Shown here: positions 17,089 through 26,728 of the stretch, in pieces
Layout of the letters: the number at the start of each line of letters is the position of its first letter
Numbering within the stretch: position 1 is the stretch's first letter
Origin: Fluviirhizobium alvei
Lineage (GTDB): Bacteria > Pseudomonadota > Alphaproteobacteria > Rhizobiales > Rhizobiaceae
Direction: 5' to 3'
Assembly: GCF_030551875.1 (NCBI RefSeq)
Contig: NZ_JAUOZU010000001.1
Coordinates: forward strand, 496,001-560,000
DNA length: 64,000 bases
Position numbers and translations under genes: made by a program
The notes under the pieces: model-generated
The model's input: only the letters and a program-made list of their open reading frames with translations
What the model was told of the DNA's origin: nothing
The model's database searches: none

Positions 17089-17699
17089 GTGCTTCCGGCC
17101 CCGGCGTTGTCGTTCTTCTTGTCGATCCGGGCGTAGAGCAGATGGTCACGCCATTCGCCCCGGATTTTCAGATAGTCGGTCATATAACCTTCGCGGCGGA
17201 ATCCGGCTTTTTCAAGTACCCGGATCGATCGCACGTTGTCCGGAATACAGGCAGCTTCGATCCGGTGCAAGCCAAGCCCGGAAAAGATATGTTGGATCGC
17301 GATGCCGATCGCCTGCGACATGTGGCCCTTGCCGGCATGACGGATTCCCATCCAGTAGCCGATCATGCAGCTTTGGGCCGCACCTCGGCGAATATGGCCG
17401 ATCGTCAGGCCGCCCAGCAACTCGTCGCTGTCCTTGGCAAACAGGAGAAGCGGCATCGCAAGGCCGGATTCAAACTCCTGGCGGGCACGGATGACGCGCG
17501 TGCGAAAATGGCTTTCGGTCAGGGCATCGCTGCTCCAGGCCGGTTCCCATGGCTCAAGGAAAGCACGGCTTTCGCTGCGCTGGCGATACCAGGCGCGGTA
17601 ATCGGTATTGCGCGGCAGCCGGAAATAATGATCGGGCCCGGCAATCACTTCTGCCGGACTGTTCCTGGCGGACAGGAAACCGAACACCGATCTTGCCAT
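17085..17699 (-). CDS. GNAT acetyltransferase, RimJ/RimL type
   Basis: 204 residues. Features of the RimJ/RimL clade are RNTDYRAWYRQRSESRAFLEPWEP near the start, IGYWMGIRHAGKGHMSQAIGIAIQHIF (acetyl-CoA pyrophosphate loop with RxxGKG) and HRIEAACIPDNVRSIRVLEKAGFRREGYM. It should transfer acetyl groups to an N-terminal or small-molecule amine; rhizobial members are commonly annotated as ribosomal protein S5 acetyltransferase, but the substrate is not certain. It lies 30 bp downstream of the M16 protease gene and overlaps the next gene by four bases, so it is part of the thrC operon-like cluster. Confidence 0.9.
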   Translation of the reverse strand: MARSVFGFLSARNSPAEVIAGPDHYFRLPRNTDYRAWYRQRSESRAFLEPWEPAWSSDALTESHFRTRVIRARQEFESGLAMPLLLFAKDSDELLGGLTIGHIRRGAAQSCMIGYWMGIRHAGKGHMSQAIGIAIQHIFSGLGLHRIEAACIPDNVRSIRVLEKAGFRREGYMTDYLKIRGEWRDHLLYARIDKKNDNAGAGST

Positions 17700-17729
17700 T
17701 CCGTTCGTTCCGCGCCTTTACGGGCCGAT

Positions 17730-19031
17730 TTACTCGGCTGCCGTCCGGTGGACCGGCGGCGTTGTGCTGGAGAGAGATTTCACCACCTCGTCCATAGAAG
17801 CCAGTCCATCGACCGGCCCAATGGCCGAGACCGTCGGCACCGTATTGAAGAACAGGCGTCCGGCGAGATCCGTCAGACGCTCCACCGTAATGCCGGCCAG
17901 ACGCTCCATCAGCTCGCCGTTCGGTATCGGGCGACCGTAGAGCATCATCTGGCGGGCGATCTGGCCAGCGCGGGCACCGGGGCTTTCCTGGCCCATCAAG
18001 AGCTGGGCACGGATCTGGGCGCGGGCGCGGTCGATCTCTTCCTGGCGGATGTTCTCGGAGGATTTGCGCAGTTCCTCGATGATCACCGGCATCAGTTCCG
18101 GCAGGTTCTCACCGCCGGTTGCCGCATGAACGCCGAAGACGCCGGTGTCGGAAAAGCCCCAATGGAATGCATAGACCGAATAGCAGAGGCCGCGGAATTC
18201 GCGCACCTCCTGGAAGAGGCGCGAGGACATGCCACCACCGAGAATGTTGGCAAGGATCTGCGAACAGTAGAAATCGCGGGCATGATAGGCCTTGCCCTCG
18301 AAGCCGAGCAGCACCTGGGCATCCATGAGGTCGCGGGTCTCGCGCACATCGCCGCCGGTATAGCGGGCCGTCTCGGAAATGATCGAGTTGGAGGCGCTCG
18401 TCGGCAGGCCGGAGAAACGGCGCTCGACCTCACGGACGAATTCGTCATGCTTGACGGCTCCGGCCGCGACCACGAACATGCGGTCGGTCAGGTAGTTGCG
18501 ATCGAGATAGCCGCGGATCTGTTCCGGCGTGAAGGACAGGACCGATTCCGGCGAGCCGAGAATCGGGCGCCCGATCGTCTGATCGGCAAAGGCGACGGCA
18601 GAGAAACGGTCGAAGACGATATCGTCGGGCGTATCGTTGGCGGCACCGATTTCCTGTAGGATGACATTCTTCTCGCGCTCAAGCTCTTCCTCGTCGAAGG
18701 CGCTCTCGGTGAGAATGTCAGCGAGGATATCGACAGCCAGCGGCATGTCGTCCTTCAGGACGCGTGCATAGTAGGAGGTCGACTCGGTCGATGTGGCGGC
18801 GTTGACTTCGCCGCCGACATTTTCGATTTCCTCGGCAATCTGGCGGGCTGTGCGCCGCGCCGTGCCTTTGAAGGCCATATGTTCGAGCAGATGGGCGATC
18901 CCATGCTCATCGGCGGCTTCATTGCGCGATCCGGATTTGACCCAGGCACCGAGTGCAACGCTTTCGAGATGCGGCATATTCTCGGTTACGACCGTCAGCC
19001 CGGAGGGCAGCTTCGTCAACTCAACTTTCAT
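17730..19031 (-). CDS. M16 family zinc protease (processing-peptidase-like)
   Basis: 433 residues. The inverted zinc motif HxxEH is present as His47-Leu-Leu-Glu50-His51 (GIAHLLEHMAFKGT), and the distal Glu occurs in the family block EELEREKNVILQEIGAANDTPDDIVFD. The rest follows the M16 pattern, including GGGMSSRLFQEVREFRGLCYSVYAFH. No signal peptide is seen, so it is probably cytoplasmic; it is related to the mitochondrial processing peptidase beta subunit. The ATG at 19031 is chosen over upstream TTG/GTG codons. It follows thrC by 20 bp, the usual rhizobial arrangement. Confidence 0.94.
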   Translation of the reverse strand: MKVELTKLPSGLTVVTENMPHLESVALGAWVKSGSRNEAADEHGIAHLLEHMAFKGTARRTARQIAEEIENVGGEVNAATSTESTSYYARVLKDDMPLAVDILADILTESAFDEEELEREKNVILQEIGAANDTPDDIVFDRFSAVAFADQTIGRPILGSPESVLSFTPEQIRGYLDRNYLTDRMFVVAAGAVKHDEFVREVERRFSGLPTSASNSIISETARYTGGDVRETRDLMDAQVLLGFEGKAYHARDFYCSQILANILGGGMSSRLFQEVREFRGLCYSVYAFHWGFSDTGVFGVHAATGGENLPELMPVIIEELRKSSENIRQEEIDRARAQIRAQLLMGQESPGARAGQIARQMMLYGRPIPNGELMERLAGITVERLTDLAGRLFFNTVPTVSAIGPVDGLASMDEVVKSLSSTTPPVHRTAAE

Positions 19032-19051
19032 CACCAATCAAGACGCCCGCA

Positions 19052-20449
19052 TCAGCTTGAAATCCGGGCATGCCGGGCGATGAAGGATTCCACCGTCTCG
19101 ATGTCCGCATCCAGCACTTCGTAGCGTTCCTCCCTTTGCATCAGATCAGCTAACCACGATGGCAGCGCCGGATCAATACCGCAAGCGCTTTTTACCGCAG
19201 CGGGGAACTTGGCCGGATGCGCGGTGGCAAGCGTTACCATCGGCGCATTCGGCTTTTCATGTTTTGCCGCGACGTGAACACCGACAGCCGTATGCGGATC
19301 AAGGAGATAGCCGGTTGCTTCGAGCGTTTCCTTGATGGTCTTGGCGACCTGCTTTTCGGTGACCTTGCCGGCCTTGAAATCACGCGTGATGGCGGCAAGC
19401 GCATCCTTCTCGATCTCGAAGGCCTGCGATTGCTTGAGGCTTTCCATCAGCCGCCGCACCTTGCCGGCGTCGCGGTCATGGACCTCAAACAGGAGCCGCT
19501 CGAAATTCGAGGAGATCTGGATATCCATCGAAGGCGAGGTGGTGGCGGCAACGCCGCGCATCTCGTACCGGCCGGTCTTCAGCGTGCGGGCGAGAATGTC
19601 GTTGTCGTTGGTGGCAATCACCAGCTTTCCGATCGGCAGGCCCATGCGCTTGGCCACGTAACCGGCGAAAATATCGCCGAAATTGCCGGTCGGAACGGTG
19701 AAGGAGATCTTGCGGTCGGGTCCGCCGAGCGAGATCGCGGCGGTGAAATAATAGACGATCTGGGCCATGATGCGGGCCCAGTTGATCGAGTTGACGCCGG
19801 CAAGCTGCATCCGGTCGCGGAACTTCACATCGTTGAACATCGCTTTCACGAGGTCCTGGCAGTCGTCGAACGTGCCGCGCACGGCAATCGCATGCACATT
19901 GGCATGCGCCGAGGTGGTCATCTGGCGCTGCTGCACCGGCGAAACCTTGCCATGCGGGAAGAGGATGAAGATGTCGGTCCGGTCGCGACCGCCGAAAGCG
20001 TCGATGGCAGCGCCGCCCGTATCGCCCGAGGTCGCACCGACGATGGTCGAGCGTTCGCCGCGCACTTCCAGTGCATGGTCCATCAGGCGGGCGAGCAATT
20101 GCATCGCCACGTCCTTGAAGGCGAGCGTGGTGCCATGGAACAGTTCGAGAATGAAGGCATTGGCCCCGGTCTGCACAAGCGGTGCCACCGCCGGATGCCG
20201 GAAGGTCGCATAGGCCTCGCCGATCATGCGCTTGAGATCGGCATCGTCGATTTCGCCATCCACGAAAGGCGAAAGCACGGCAAAGGCGATCTCCTCATAG
20301 GATTTGCCCCGCAGCGCCCGGATTTCCTTCTTGCTGAAATGCGGCCAGGATTTCGGCACATAAAGCCCACCGTCGCGCGCCAGACCCGTCAGCAGCGTAT
20401 CGATGAAACCCAGGTTCGGAGCCTCGCCCCGCGTAGAAACATACTGCAC
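19052..20449 (-). CDS. thrC: Threonine synthase
   Basis: 465 residues. ThrC converts O-phosphohomoserine to threonine with PLP; the Schiff-base Lys112 is in ELFHGTTLAFKDVAM. Other conserved blocks are YVSTRGEAPNLGFIDTLLTGLARDGGLYVP, TSGDTGGAAIDAFGGRD, SINWARIMAQIVYYF and VPTGNFGDIFAGYVAKRMGLP. The start is set at GTG 20447-20449 because CTGAGG precedes it by 7 nt and the protein then begins MQYVSTRG; a TTG two codons upstream is too close to that site. It heads a leftward cluster with the M16 protease, GNAT and a GGDEF/EAL protein. Confidence 0.96.
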   Translation of the reverse strand: MQYVSTRGEAPNLGFIDTLLTGLARDGGLYVPKSWPHFSKKEIRALRGKSYEEIAFAVLSPFVDGEIDDADLKRMIGEAYATFRHPAVAPLVQTGANAFILELFHGTTLAFKDVAMQLLARLMDHALEVRGERSTIVGATSGDTGGAAIDAFGGRDRTDIFILFPHGKVSPVQQRQMTTSAHANVHAIAVRGTFDDCQDLVKAMFNDVKFRDRMQLAGVNSINWARIMAQIVYYFTAAISLGGPDRKISFTVPTGNFGDIFAGYVAKRMGLPIGKLVIATNDNDILARTLKTGRYEMRGVAATTSPSMDIQISSNFERLLFEVHDRDAGKVRRLMESLKQSQAFEIEKDALAAITRDFKAGKVTEKQVAKTIKETLEATGYLLDPHTAVGVHVAAKHEKPNAPMVTLATAHPAKFPAAVKSACGIDPALPSWLADLMQREERYEVLDADIETVESFIARHARISS

Positions 20450-20792
20450 TTGCAAACCTCAGTTCTTCAGGTTTTCTCTTCAAAAACCTCTAGCATTCAA
20501 TGGTGTGAAAGGGTGTTCAGAAAGCGTCCGGGCAGCGGTGGCCGGTGTCGCCCGGGGCATTTCATTCTCCCTTGCCGATCTTCATCGCGCCATCGGGTCC
20601 GCTTCGCCCGCCCGGTCTCTGCGGCCATTGTCAAAGCCGGAGGATTTCGGCGCAAACTTTCCGCTTTCCAATCGATTTTTTATCCGGTCGCTGGTATAGA
20701 CCGATTTCAGCGGTCGTGAAAAGGCCCGAATTGTCGTCTCGGAAGGGTCTTTCGACGGTTCCGTGCAGTGCCGTATTCAAGAGTGGAGCGTT
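20450..20792. other. Non-coding divergent region, thrC / lipoprotein
   Basis: 343 bp between the divergent thrC and lipoprotein starts. It must hold both promoters. AT-rich patches occur around 20490-20500 and 20675-20690. A weak AAACCT/AGGTTT repeat lies near the thrC start. No gene, RNA or riboswitch was recognised. Confidence 0.4.
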
Positions 20793-21371
20793 ATGGTGTC
20801 GCGAAATTTTATCCGGTTTCTCTCTTCCATGGCGGCTGTGTCGCTGATTGCCGGTTGCAGTGCCACCGATGGCATGAATCTCGGTCTCGGCGGCAAGAAG
20901 AAGGTTGAGGAAGATCCCAACAAGCCGGTGATCGTTCAGGGCGCCTGCCCGTTCGTCTATCTTCGCGAAGGCACCGCGATCTACCGTCAATATGCCAAGG
21001 GCACCAAGAAAGGCCCGGATGGTCTTGCCGATCCGGAAAAGCTCGTCGTCCAGGCGACGCTCGACCAGACCACCCGTCAATGCCGCCAGACCGATCAAGG
21101 TCTCGTCGTCACCGTCGTCGTTCATGGTCGCATCGTTCCGGGACCCGCCGGCGGACCGGGAACCTACACGCTGCCGATTCGCGTTGCCGCCACCGATGGC
21201 AGCGCCACGCTCTACTCGGAGCTGAGCAAGTTCGAAGTCACCATTCCGCCAAGCCAGAATGCGGCGACGCAGTTCATCTTCACCAAGGAAAATGTCGTGC
21301 TGAGCGGACCGGCCACCGGTCTCACGCGTCTGTTCGCCGGCATTGACGAGGGTCCCTACAATACAAAGTAA
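20793..21371 (+). CDS. Conserved lipoprotein of unknown function
   Basis: 192 residues. The signal sequence ends in a lipobox (VSLIAG-Cys22), so the mature protein is lipid-anchored. The mature part has no catalytic motif; it contains VIVQGACPFVYLREGTAIYRQYAKG, two further Cys residues and a beta-rich C-terminal half (GTYTLPIRVAATDGSATLYSELSKFEVTIPPSQNAATQFIFTKENVVL). The layout suggests a small beta-sandwich envelope protein, as often seen in Rhizobiales. The start ATG at 20793 begins the signal sequence and follows GGAGCG. It is followed 23 bp later by a lipid kinase gene, so the two may be co-transcribed. Confidence 0.82.
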   Translation: MVSRNFIRFLSSMAAVSLIAGCSATDGMNLGLGGKKKVEEDPNKPVIVQGACPFVYLREGTAIYRQYAKGTKKGPDGLADPEKLVVQATLDQTTRQCRQTDQGLVVTVVVHGRIVPGPAGGPGTYTLPIRVAATDGSATLYSELSKFEVTIPPSQNAATQFIFTKENVVLSGPATGLTRLFAGIDEGPYNTK

Positions 21372-21394
21372 GGCTCACCTCGGGGGGAGGGCGA

Positions 21395-22318
21395 GTGGCA
21401 GTGATCTTGATCGTGAATCCCGTGTCTGGAGGGGGACGGGGTGCACGCAGCGAAAATCGTGTTGTTGATGCGCTAAGGCGCCGCTTCGGGACCGTCGATC
21501 TCTATCGGACGCGGGCGCCGGGCGACGCGTCCGATCGCGCTCGCGCTGCGGCCGGCGAGGGTTACGAACTTGTGGTCGCCATGGGCGGTGACGGCACCAT
21601 CAGCGAATGCGTGAGCGGAATTCTGTCGTCGGCTCGGCCGGATATGCCTCTGGCTTTCGTTTCCACCGGTCGCGGTTGCGATTTTGCCAGCCAGTTCGGT
21701 TCCGCCGGCTCGCCCGAAGCCTGGGTCGAACGGATAAAATGGCCGCAAACGCGCAAAATCGATGCCGGGGAAATCCGGTTCGATGGTGAAATAGGCAACG
21801 AACCACCGCGCTATTTCAACAACATCGCTTCTTTCGGCGTATCCGGCCATATCGCCCGCCGCGTCAATCGCGCCCGCCGCATTCCTTTCCTGCCGGCGCG
21901 GGCCCTGTTCTTCGTCCATTCGCTGATCGGTCTTGCGACCTACAAGCCCGTTGCCATGCGGCTTTCGGTCGAAGGGCGCGAGGCAAGCCTCTACGAGGTC
22001 ACGCTTGCGGTGGTTGCCAACGGTCCGCGTTTCGGCGGCGGCATGAAGATTGCGCCGATGGCAATGACCGACGACGGGCTCTTCGATATCGTCATCATTC
22101 CGGCCATGGCGCGCTGGAAGATCCTTTTGCAGTTCGGGCGGATCTATCGCGGCACCCATTTCCGCAATCCGGATGTCATCCATGTCAGGGGCCGCAGCAT
22201 GACGATCGAATGTGCTGACGGTATGATGAGCCTTTCGGCGGAAATCGATGGCGAAGCGATCGAGATCCGTTCGGTCGCCTTGAACCTGCAGCCGGCCGCT
22301 CTGACGCTAGCGATGTAG
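21395..22318 (+). CDS. Diacylglycerol/sphingosine-kinase-like lipid kinase
   Basis: 307 residues. The nucleotide-binding motif GGDGT is present (VVAMGGDGTISECVSGIL), preceded by ILIVNPVSGGGRGARSENRV and followed by PLAFVSTGRGCDFA and VVANGPRFGGGMKIAPMAMTDDGLFDIVII, which together define the DAGK catalytic-domain (YegS/BmrU) family. It should phosphorylate a diacylglycerol or related lipid at the inner membrane. The GTG at 21395 is used as start because GGGAGG ends 4 nt upstream; a GTG two codons later is possible. It lies just after a lipoprotein gene, consistent with an envelope role. Confidence 0.92.
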   Translation: MAVILIVNPVSGGGRGARSENRVVDALRRRFGTVDLYRTRAPGDASDRARAAAGEGYELVVAMGGDGTISECVSGILSSARPDMPLAFVSTGRGCDFASQFGSAGSPEAWVERIKWPQTRKIDAGEIRFDGEIGNEPPRYFNNIASFGVSGHIARRVNRARRIPFLPARALFFVHSLIGLATYKPVAMRLSVEGREASLYEVTLAVVANGPRFGGGMKIAPMAMTDDGLFDIVIIPAMARWKILLQFGRIYRGTHFRNPDVIHVRGRSMTIECADGMMSLSAEIDGEAIEIRSVALNLQPAALTLAM

Positions 22319-22431
22319 GCAAAGGTGAGTGGTCAATACAACCTTGGCGCAATGGGAATTTTCCGCCTCGGTGTTATGATGGCGATACGGTGGGGGATCG
22401 GGCCCGGACAGGGCCGGAGGATGTGGGGCGA

Positions 22432-23328
22432 ATGCGACGTTTCCTGTTGATTTTGCATATCCTGGCGATCGCGATCCTCTTGCCTGCGCTTCTGTCTGCC
22501 TGCAGCCAGACCGCTTCCAGGCAGTCCGCCGCCAGACCGGAAATCGTCAAGACCGAGCCACCCTGCTGCCGCAAGCTCGAACCCTATCCGAAATGGCTGG
22601 TCCGGGTGCTGGAGCCCGCAGCGCCTCTGGTCGGGCGCACGGTCGCCCTCGTCGAATGGCGCAAGGGCTACATGGAGAAAGAACCGCAGGCGCTTGCTGA
22701 GATGCAGTCGAGGCTGAGGCCCCTCGACATCATCGTCGTTGCCAACAAGGGACGGCTGAGCGGCTATACGATTCCCGGGCTTTTCAGTCATGGTGCCGCC
22801 TATCTCGGCGGCGAGGCCGATCTCAAGCGCCTCGGCATCTGGAACGACAAGGCCGTCGTGCCCTTCCACCAGGCGATCCGTGACGGCAAGACGATGATCG
22901 AGTCCGACCAGAAGGGCGTGCATCTGTCGAGACCCATCGATGTGCTCGGCTCTGACCGGGTCGTCATCTTAAGGCCGCGCTACAGCTGCCGGGCTGCCCG
23001 CCAGAAGGTGGGGCGCGCCTTCTTCGAACATCTCGGAACCAAGTTCGACTTCCATTTCAACTCGGACGATGACCGCAAGCTCTACTGCGTCGAGCTGATC
23101 GATCATGTGCTCGGCGCGATCCAGTTCCCCCAGCGCGAAATCTATCGCCGCCAGACCATCGTCCCGGATGATATCATGATTGGCGTCAGCAACCGGATCT
23201 TGCCACTCGATGTGATCGCCTATTATCGCGCCGGACCGCATGGGTGGGAAAAGGCTGACGCCCGCAGCCTTCGGACCGACATCGATGACTATTGGATGAG
23301 ACGCAAGAAGGTTAGGCGAGCTCGGTAA
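22432..23328 (+). CDS. YiiX/NlpC-P60-like lipoprotein
   Basis: 298 residues starting at ATG 22432 (MRRFLLILHIL). The signal sequence ends in a lipobox (LLSA-Cys24). The mature protein has the permuted NlpC/P60 papain-like pattern of the YiiX/YebB group: a His in IPGLFSHGAAYLGG comes first and the Cys in KLYCVELIDHVLG comes later. A peptidase or amidase acting on envelope peptides or lipids is therefore plausible, but the substrate is unknown. It begins about 110 bp after the lipid kinase on the same strand and converges on the HAD gene, with the 3' ends overlapping by 17 bp. Confidence 0.78.
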   Translation: MRRFLLILHILAIAILLPALLSACSQTASRQSAARPEIVKTEPPCCRKLEPYPKWLVRVLEPAAPLVGRTVALVEWRKGYMEKEPQALAEMQSRLRPLDIIVVANKGRLSGYTIPGLFSHGAAYLGGEADLKRLGIWNDKAVVPFHQAIRDGKTMIESDQKGVHLSRPIDVLGSDRVVILRPRYSCRAARQKVGRAFFEHLGTKFDFHFNSDDDRKLYCVELIDHVLGAIQFPQREIYRRQTIVPDDIMIGVSNRILPLDVIAYYRAGPHGWEKADARSLRTDIDDYWMRRKKVRRAR

Positions 23329-24001
23329 AGCTTTTGAGCGCTTCCACCATCTGCGGCAGTTCTACCATGCGGGAAATCACCGTTTCGGCGCCGGCATCAG
23401 TGAGCCGGTCGGCATGGGTGGGATAGGTGTGCGATCCGCCGGTGAAGCCGATCACCCGCATTCCGGCCGCACGCGCTGCAGTGACGCCATGGACGGAATC
23501 CTCGATCACCAGGCAACGTGACGGCTCTGCCCCGAACGCTTTGGCGCCATGCAGATAGATATCCGGCTTCGGCTTGGTGCGGTCCGGGCCGAGATCCTTG
23601 GCCGAATAGATATGGCCCTCGAAATAGGGCTTGAGACCGACCTTGGTCAGCATCAGGTCCAGCCGGTGGCTGGAGGAGTTCGAGCAGATGCAGCGCTGTT
23701 CGGTGATCTTCGAGAGCGCATAGCGCACGCCATCAATCATCTTCACGCGCTGGCCGAGCGTGCGGTCGAGCAGCTTTTCCGACTTGTCGATCAAGGTTGC
23801 CGACAGCGGCAGTTCCGCTTCCTGCTCGACTGTCAGCAGAATGTTCTTCCAGTCCATGCCGGCGAAACGGATGCACATGTCTTCGGCCGAAATCTCGAAG
23901 CCGGCTTCCCGCAACAGCTTGGATTCCACTTCTGCCGCGATGATTTCGGAATCGACGAGCACGCCGTCGCAATCAAAAAGAATGAGGTCAAAGCCGGACA
24001 T
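23312..24001 (-). CDS. HAD-family phosphatase (subfamily IA)
   Basis: 229 residues. Motif I is DLILFDCDGVLVDSE (nucleophile and acid Asp pair), motif II the CSNSSSHRL region, motif III the KPDIYLHGAKAFG Lys and motif IV VIEDSVHGVTAARAAG. This is the phosphoglycolate phosphatase/beta-phosphoglucomutase layout, so it hydrolyses a small phosphorylated metabolite in the cytoplasm; the exact substrate is unknown. The ATG at 23999-24001 is preceded by AGGAAA, and an upstream in-frame extension to 24127 lacks family sequence. It ends 17 bp inside the opposite YiiX-like gene. Confidence 0.92.
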   Translation of the reverse strand: MSGFDLILFDCDGVLVDSEIIAAEVESKLLREAGFEISAEDMCIRFAGMDWKNILLTVEQEAELPLSATLIDKSEKLLDRTLGQRVKMIDGVRYALSKITEQRCICSNSSSHRLDLMLTKVGLKPYFEGHIYSAKDLGPDRTKPKPDIYLHGAKAFGAEPSRCLVIEDSVHGVTAARAAGMRVIGFTGGSHTYPTHADRLTDAGAETVISRMVELPQMVEALKSFTELA

Positions 24002-24237
24002 TTGTTTTCCTGGAAATCGGACTGCCGAGAGCGCTTTGGGCCGTGTGGCTGGACGAATACCTCGCCATGCGACCACGCCGCCTCTTGAACTTGCGGGCTG
24101 CCTACACGATCGGCCCGCTTTTCGCAATCGTCAAACCCGCATAGGTCCTCTGCAGGGATCTGGCTCTTTCGACCTTAGTTCCCTTTCCAGAAAGCGGTTC
24201 ACGGTTGTATAAACGGCGCGAACTGGGAGGAGCCAGC

Positions 24238-25866
24238 ATGCCAAGCACGATCTATGATCGCGATCTCGATCGCAATGAAGCCAATTTTGCCCAACTGACG
24301 CCGCTCACCTTTCTCGAGCGTGCCGCCGATGTCTTCCCCGATCGTGTGGCGATCGTCCATGGCAGCTACCGCGAAACCTATCGCGAACTGAGGCTGCGGT
24401 CTCGCAGGCTTGCTTCTGCGCTTGCGGCCCGTGGCGTGGCGCGCGGCGATACGGTTGCCGTCATGCTCGCTAACACACCGGCGATGATCGAATGTCACTA
24501 TGGCGTTCCGCTGACCGGCGGCGTGCTCAACACGCTCAATACCCGTCTTGATGCGGCGACGCTCGCCTTCATCCTCGATCACGGCGAGGCGAAGGTGCTG
24601 ATCACCGATCGCGAGTTTGCGCCGGCCATCCGCGAGGCGCTGTCGCTTTGCACGGTCAAGCCGCTGGTGATCGATTATGACGATCCGGTCTATCCGCAGA
24701 CCGGAGAACGGTTGGGAACGCTCGATTACGAGGCGTTACTCGCCGAAGGCCGGGAAGACCATCCCTATCGCGGACCCGATGACGAATGGGATGCGATCTC
24801 GCTCAATTACACGTCAGGCACCACCTCCAACCCCAAGGGCGTGGTCTATCACCATCGCGGCGCCCATCTGCTCGCCCAGGGCAACATCCTGACATCCGGT
24901 ATGCCGAACGGTGCGGTCTATCTCTGGACGCTGCCGATGTTCCATTGCAATGGCTGGTGTTTCCCCTGGTCGCTTTCGGTGGTTGGCGGCACCCATGTCT
25001 GCCTGAGGCAGGTGCGCGCGAGCGCCATCTATGAAGCGATCGAAAAGCATGGCGTGACCCATATGTGCGGTGCGCCGATCGTCATGTCGATCATCCTCAA
25101 TGCCTCGTCCGAGGAGAAGCGTGCGATCGACCGCCAGATCACCTTCATGACAGCGGCCGCCCCGCCGCCGGAAGCCGTGCTTGCCGCCATGAAACAGGCC
25201 GGTTTCGATGTCATCCATCTCTACGGCCTCACCGAGACCTACGGTCCCGCCGTCGTCAACGAATGGCAGGGCGAGTGGGATGCGCTCGACCAGTCGGCCT
25301 GGGCGCAGAAGAAGTCGCGCCAGGGCGTGCGCTATTCGGCGCTCGACCGGCTCGATGTCATCGATCCGGAAACCATGCAGCCGGTGCCGCGCGACGGCAA
25401 GACGATCGGCGAGGTGATGTTTGCCGGCAATGTGGTGATGAAAGGCTATCTCAAGAACAAGAAGGCCACCGATGAGGCCTTTGCCGGCGGCTGGTTCCAT
25501 TCCGGCGATCTCGGTGTCATGCATCCCGACGGTTATATCCAGCTCAAGGACCGTTCCAAGGATATCATCATCTCCGGTGGCGAAAACATTTCCTCGATCG
25601 AGGTCGAGGATGCGCTCTACAAGCATCCCGCGGTTGCCAATGCTGCCGTCGTCGCCAAGCCGGATGAGAAGTGGGGCGAAACACCGTGCGCCTTTATCGA
25701 GCTCCGGCCCGGCATGACGGTGACCGAAGAGGAGCTAAAAGACTGGTGCCGCCAGCATCTGGCGCATTACAAGGTGCCGCGCGCCTTCGTCTTCTCCGAA
25801 TTGCCGCGCACCTCGACCGGCAAGATCCAGAAATTCAAGCTGCGCGACCAGTTCAAGGCAGGCTGA
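24238..25866 (+). CDS. Acyl-CoA synthetase (AMP-binding)
   Basis: 542 residues. It activates a carboxylic acid as the acyl-AMP and then the CoA thioester. The AMP-binding signature is YTSGTTSNPKGVVYHHRGAH; later motifs are YGLTETYGPAVVNEW, GWFHSGDLGVMHPDGYIQLKDRSKDIIISGGENISSIEVE and the C-terminal catalytic Lys in TSTGKIQKFKLR. Similarity to medium-chain and methylthiopropionate (DmdB) ligases is felt from the TLPMFHCNGWCFPW block, but the substrate is not decidable. The start ATG at 24238 follows GGAGGA. It is followed after one base by an enoyl-CoA hydratase, so the pair probably acts in fatty or short-chain acid breakdown. Confidence 0.94.
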   Translation: MPSTIYDRDLDRNEANFAQLTPLTFLERAADVFPDRVAIVHGSYRETYRELRLRSRRLASALAARGVARGDTVAVMLANTPAMIECHYGVPLTGGVLNTLNTRLDAATLAFILDHGEAKVLITDREFAPAIREALSLCTVKPLVIDYDDPVYPQTGERLGTLDYEALLAEGREDHPYRGPDDEWDAISLNYTSGTTSNPKGVVYHHRGAHLLAQGNILTSGMPNGAVYLWTLPMFHCNGWCFPWSLSVVGGTHVCLRQVRASAIYEAIEKHGVTHMCGAPIVMSIILNASSEEKRAIDRQITFMTAAAPPPEAVLAAMKQAGFDVIHLYGLTETYGPAVVNEWQGEWDALDQSAWAQKKSRQGVRYSALDRLDVIDPETMQPVPRDGKTIGEVMFAGNVVMKGYLKNKKATDEAFAGGWFHSGDLGVMHPDGYIQLKDRSKDIIISGGENISSIEVEDALYKHPAVANAAVVAKPDEKWGETPCAFIELRPGMTVTEEELKDWCRQHLAHYKVPRAFVFSELPRTSTGKIQKFKLRDQFKAG

Positions 25867-25867
25867 C

Positions 25868-26635
25868 ATGACAGAGACCAATCAGGACATCGTCCTCTAT
25901 TCGGTGGCCGATCACATCGCTACCATCACGCTGAACCGGCCCGACAAGGGCAATGCGCTCTCGGCCGCGATGATGGATGCGCTGGAAGCCGCACTCCGTT
26001 CGGCGGCCGACGACGATGCGGTCCGCGTCGTCATCCTCACCGCCAACGGCAAGATCTTTTCGGGCGGCCATGATCTCGAGGAAATGCTCGGCCATGAGGA
26101 ACATGCCTGGCAAAAGGCGCATTTCGAGCGCTGCGCCCGCCTGATGGCAACGGTTCGCCATCTGCCGAAACCGGTGATCGCCCGCGTTCAGGGGGCGGCG
26201 GTTGCCGCCGGCTGCCAGCTCGTCGCCACCTGCGATCTCGCCTATGCCGTCCGCTCTGCCAAATTCGGCATCAACGGCATCAATCTCGGCCTGTTCTGCT
26301 CCACCCCTTCGGTGGCGCTATCGCGCGCCATCCACCCCAAGCAGGCGCTCGACATGGCGCTCACCGGTCGGCTCATCCTGGCGCCACGCGCCGAGGAAAT
26401 CGGCCTCATCAATGCGGCACTCGCCTCGGAAGATCTCGACCAGGCGGTCATGGATGCCGCCCGCGCCATTGCTGCCAAGGAGCCGCAGGCCATCGGTCTC
26501 GGCAAGGATCTGTTCTATCGCCAGGCCGAACTCGATATCGACAGCGCCTATCAGCTGGCAGCTGGCCGCATGGCCGACAATATGGATTTTGCAGAAACCC
26601 GGGCCGGCATCAGGGGCTTCGTCGACAAGCACTGA
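25868..26635 (+). CDS. Enoyl-CoA hydratase/isomerase family protein
   Basis: 255 residues with the crotonase fold: ATITLNRPDKGNALSAAMMDALE, IFSGGHDLEEM (oxyanion hole), PKPVIARVQGAAVAAGCQLVATCDLAYA and the FGINGINLGLFCSTPSVALSRAI region. The usual hydratase glutamates are replaced by Gly/Leu/Phe in that last block (NLGLFCSTP), as in the ECHDC3-like group, so it may be an isomerase or have lost hydratase activity. It begins one base after the acyl-CoA synthetase stop, so the two are surely one transcript and likely process the same acyl-CoA. Confidence 0.9.
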   Translation: MTETNQDIVLYSVADHIATITLNRPDKGNALSAAMMDALEAALRSAADDDAVRVVILTANGKIFSGGHDLEEMLGHEEHAWQKAHFERCARLMATVRHLPKPVIARVQGAAVAAGCQLVATCDLAYAVRSAKFGINGINLGLFCSTPSVALSRAIHPKQALDMALTGRLILAPRAEEIGLINAALASEDLDQAVMDAARAIAAKEPQAIGLGKDLFYRQAELDIDSAYQLAAGRMADNMDFAETRAGIRGFVDKH

Positions 26636-26728
26636 ACGGGCAGGGCGATCCGTCTCTTTACGGAATCTTTATACGCCCGCCGCGAACCTTTATGCCGCCG
26701 AGATGCGGATGAGCCTATGGCAATGAGG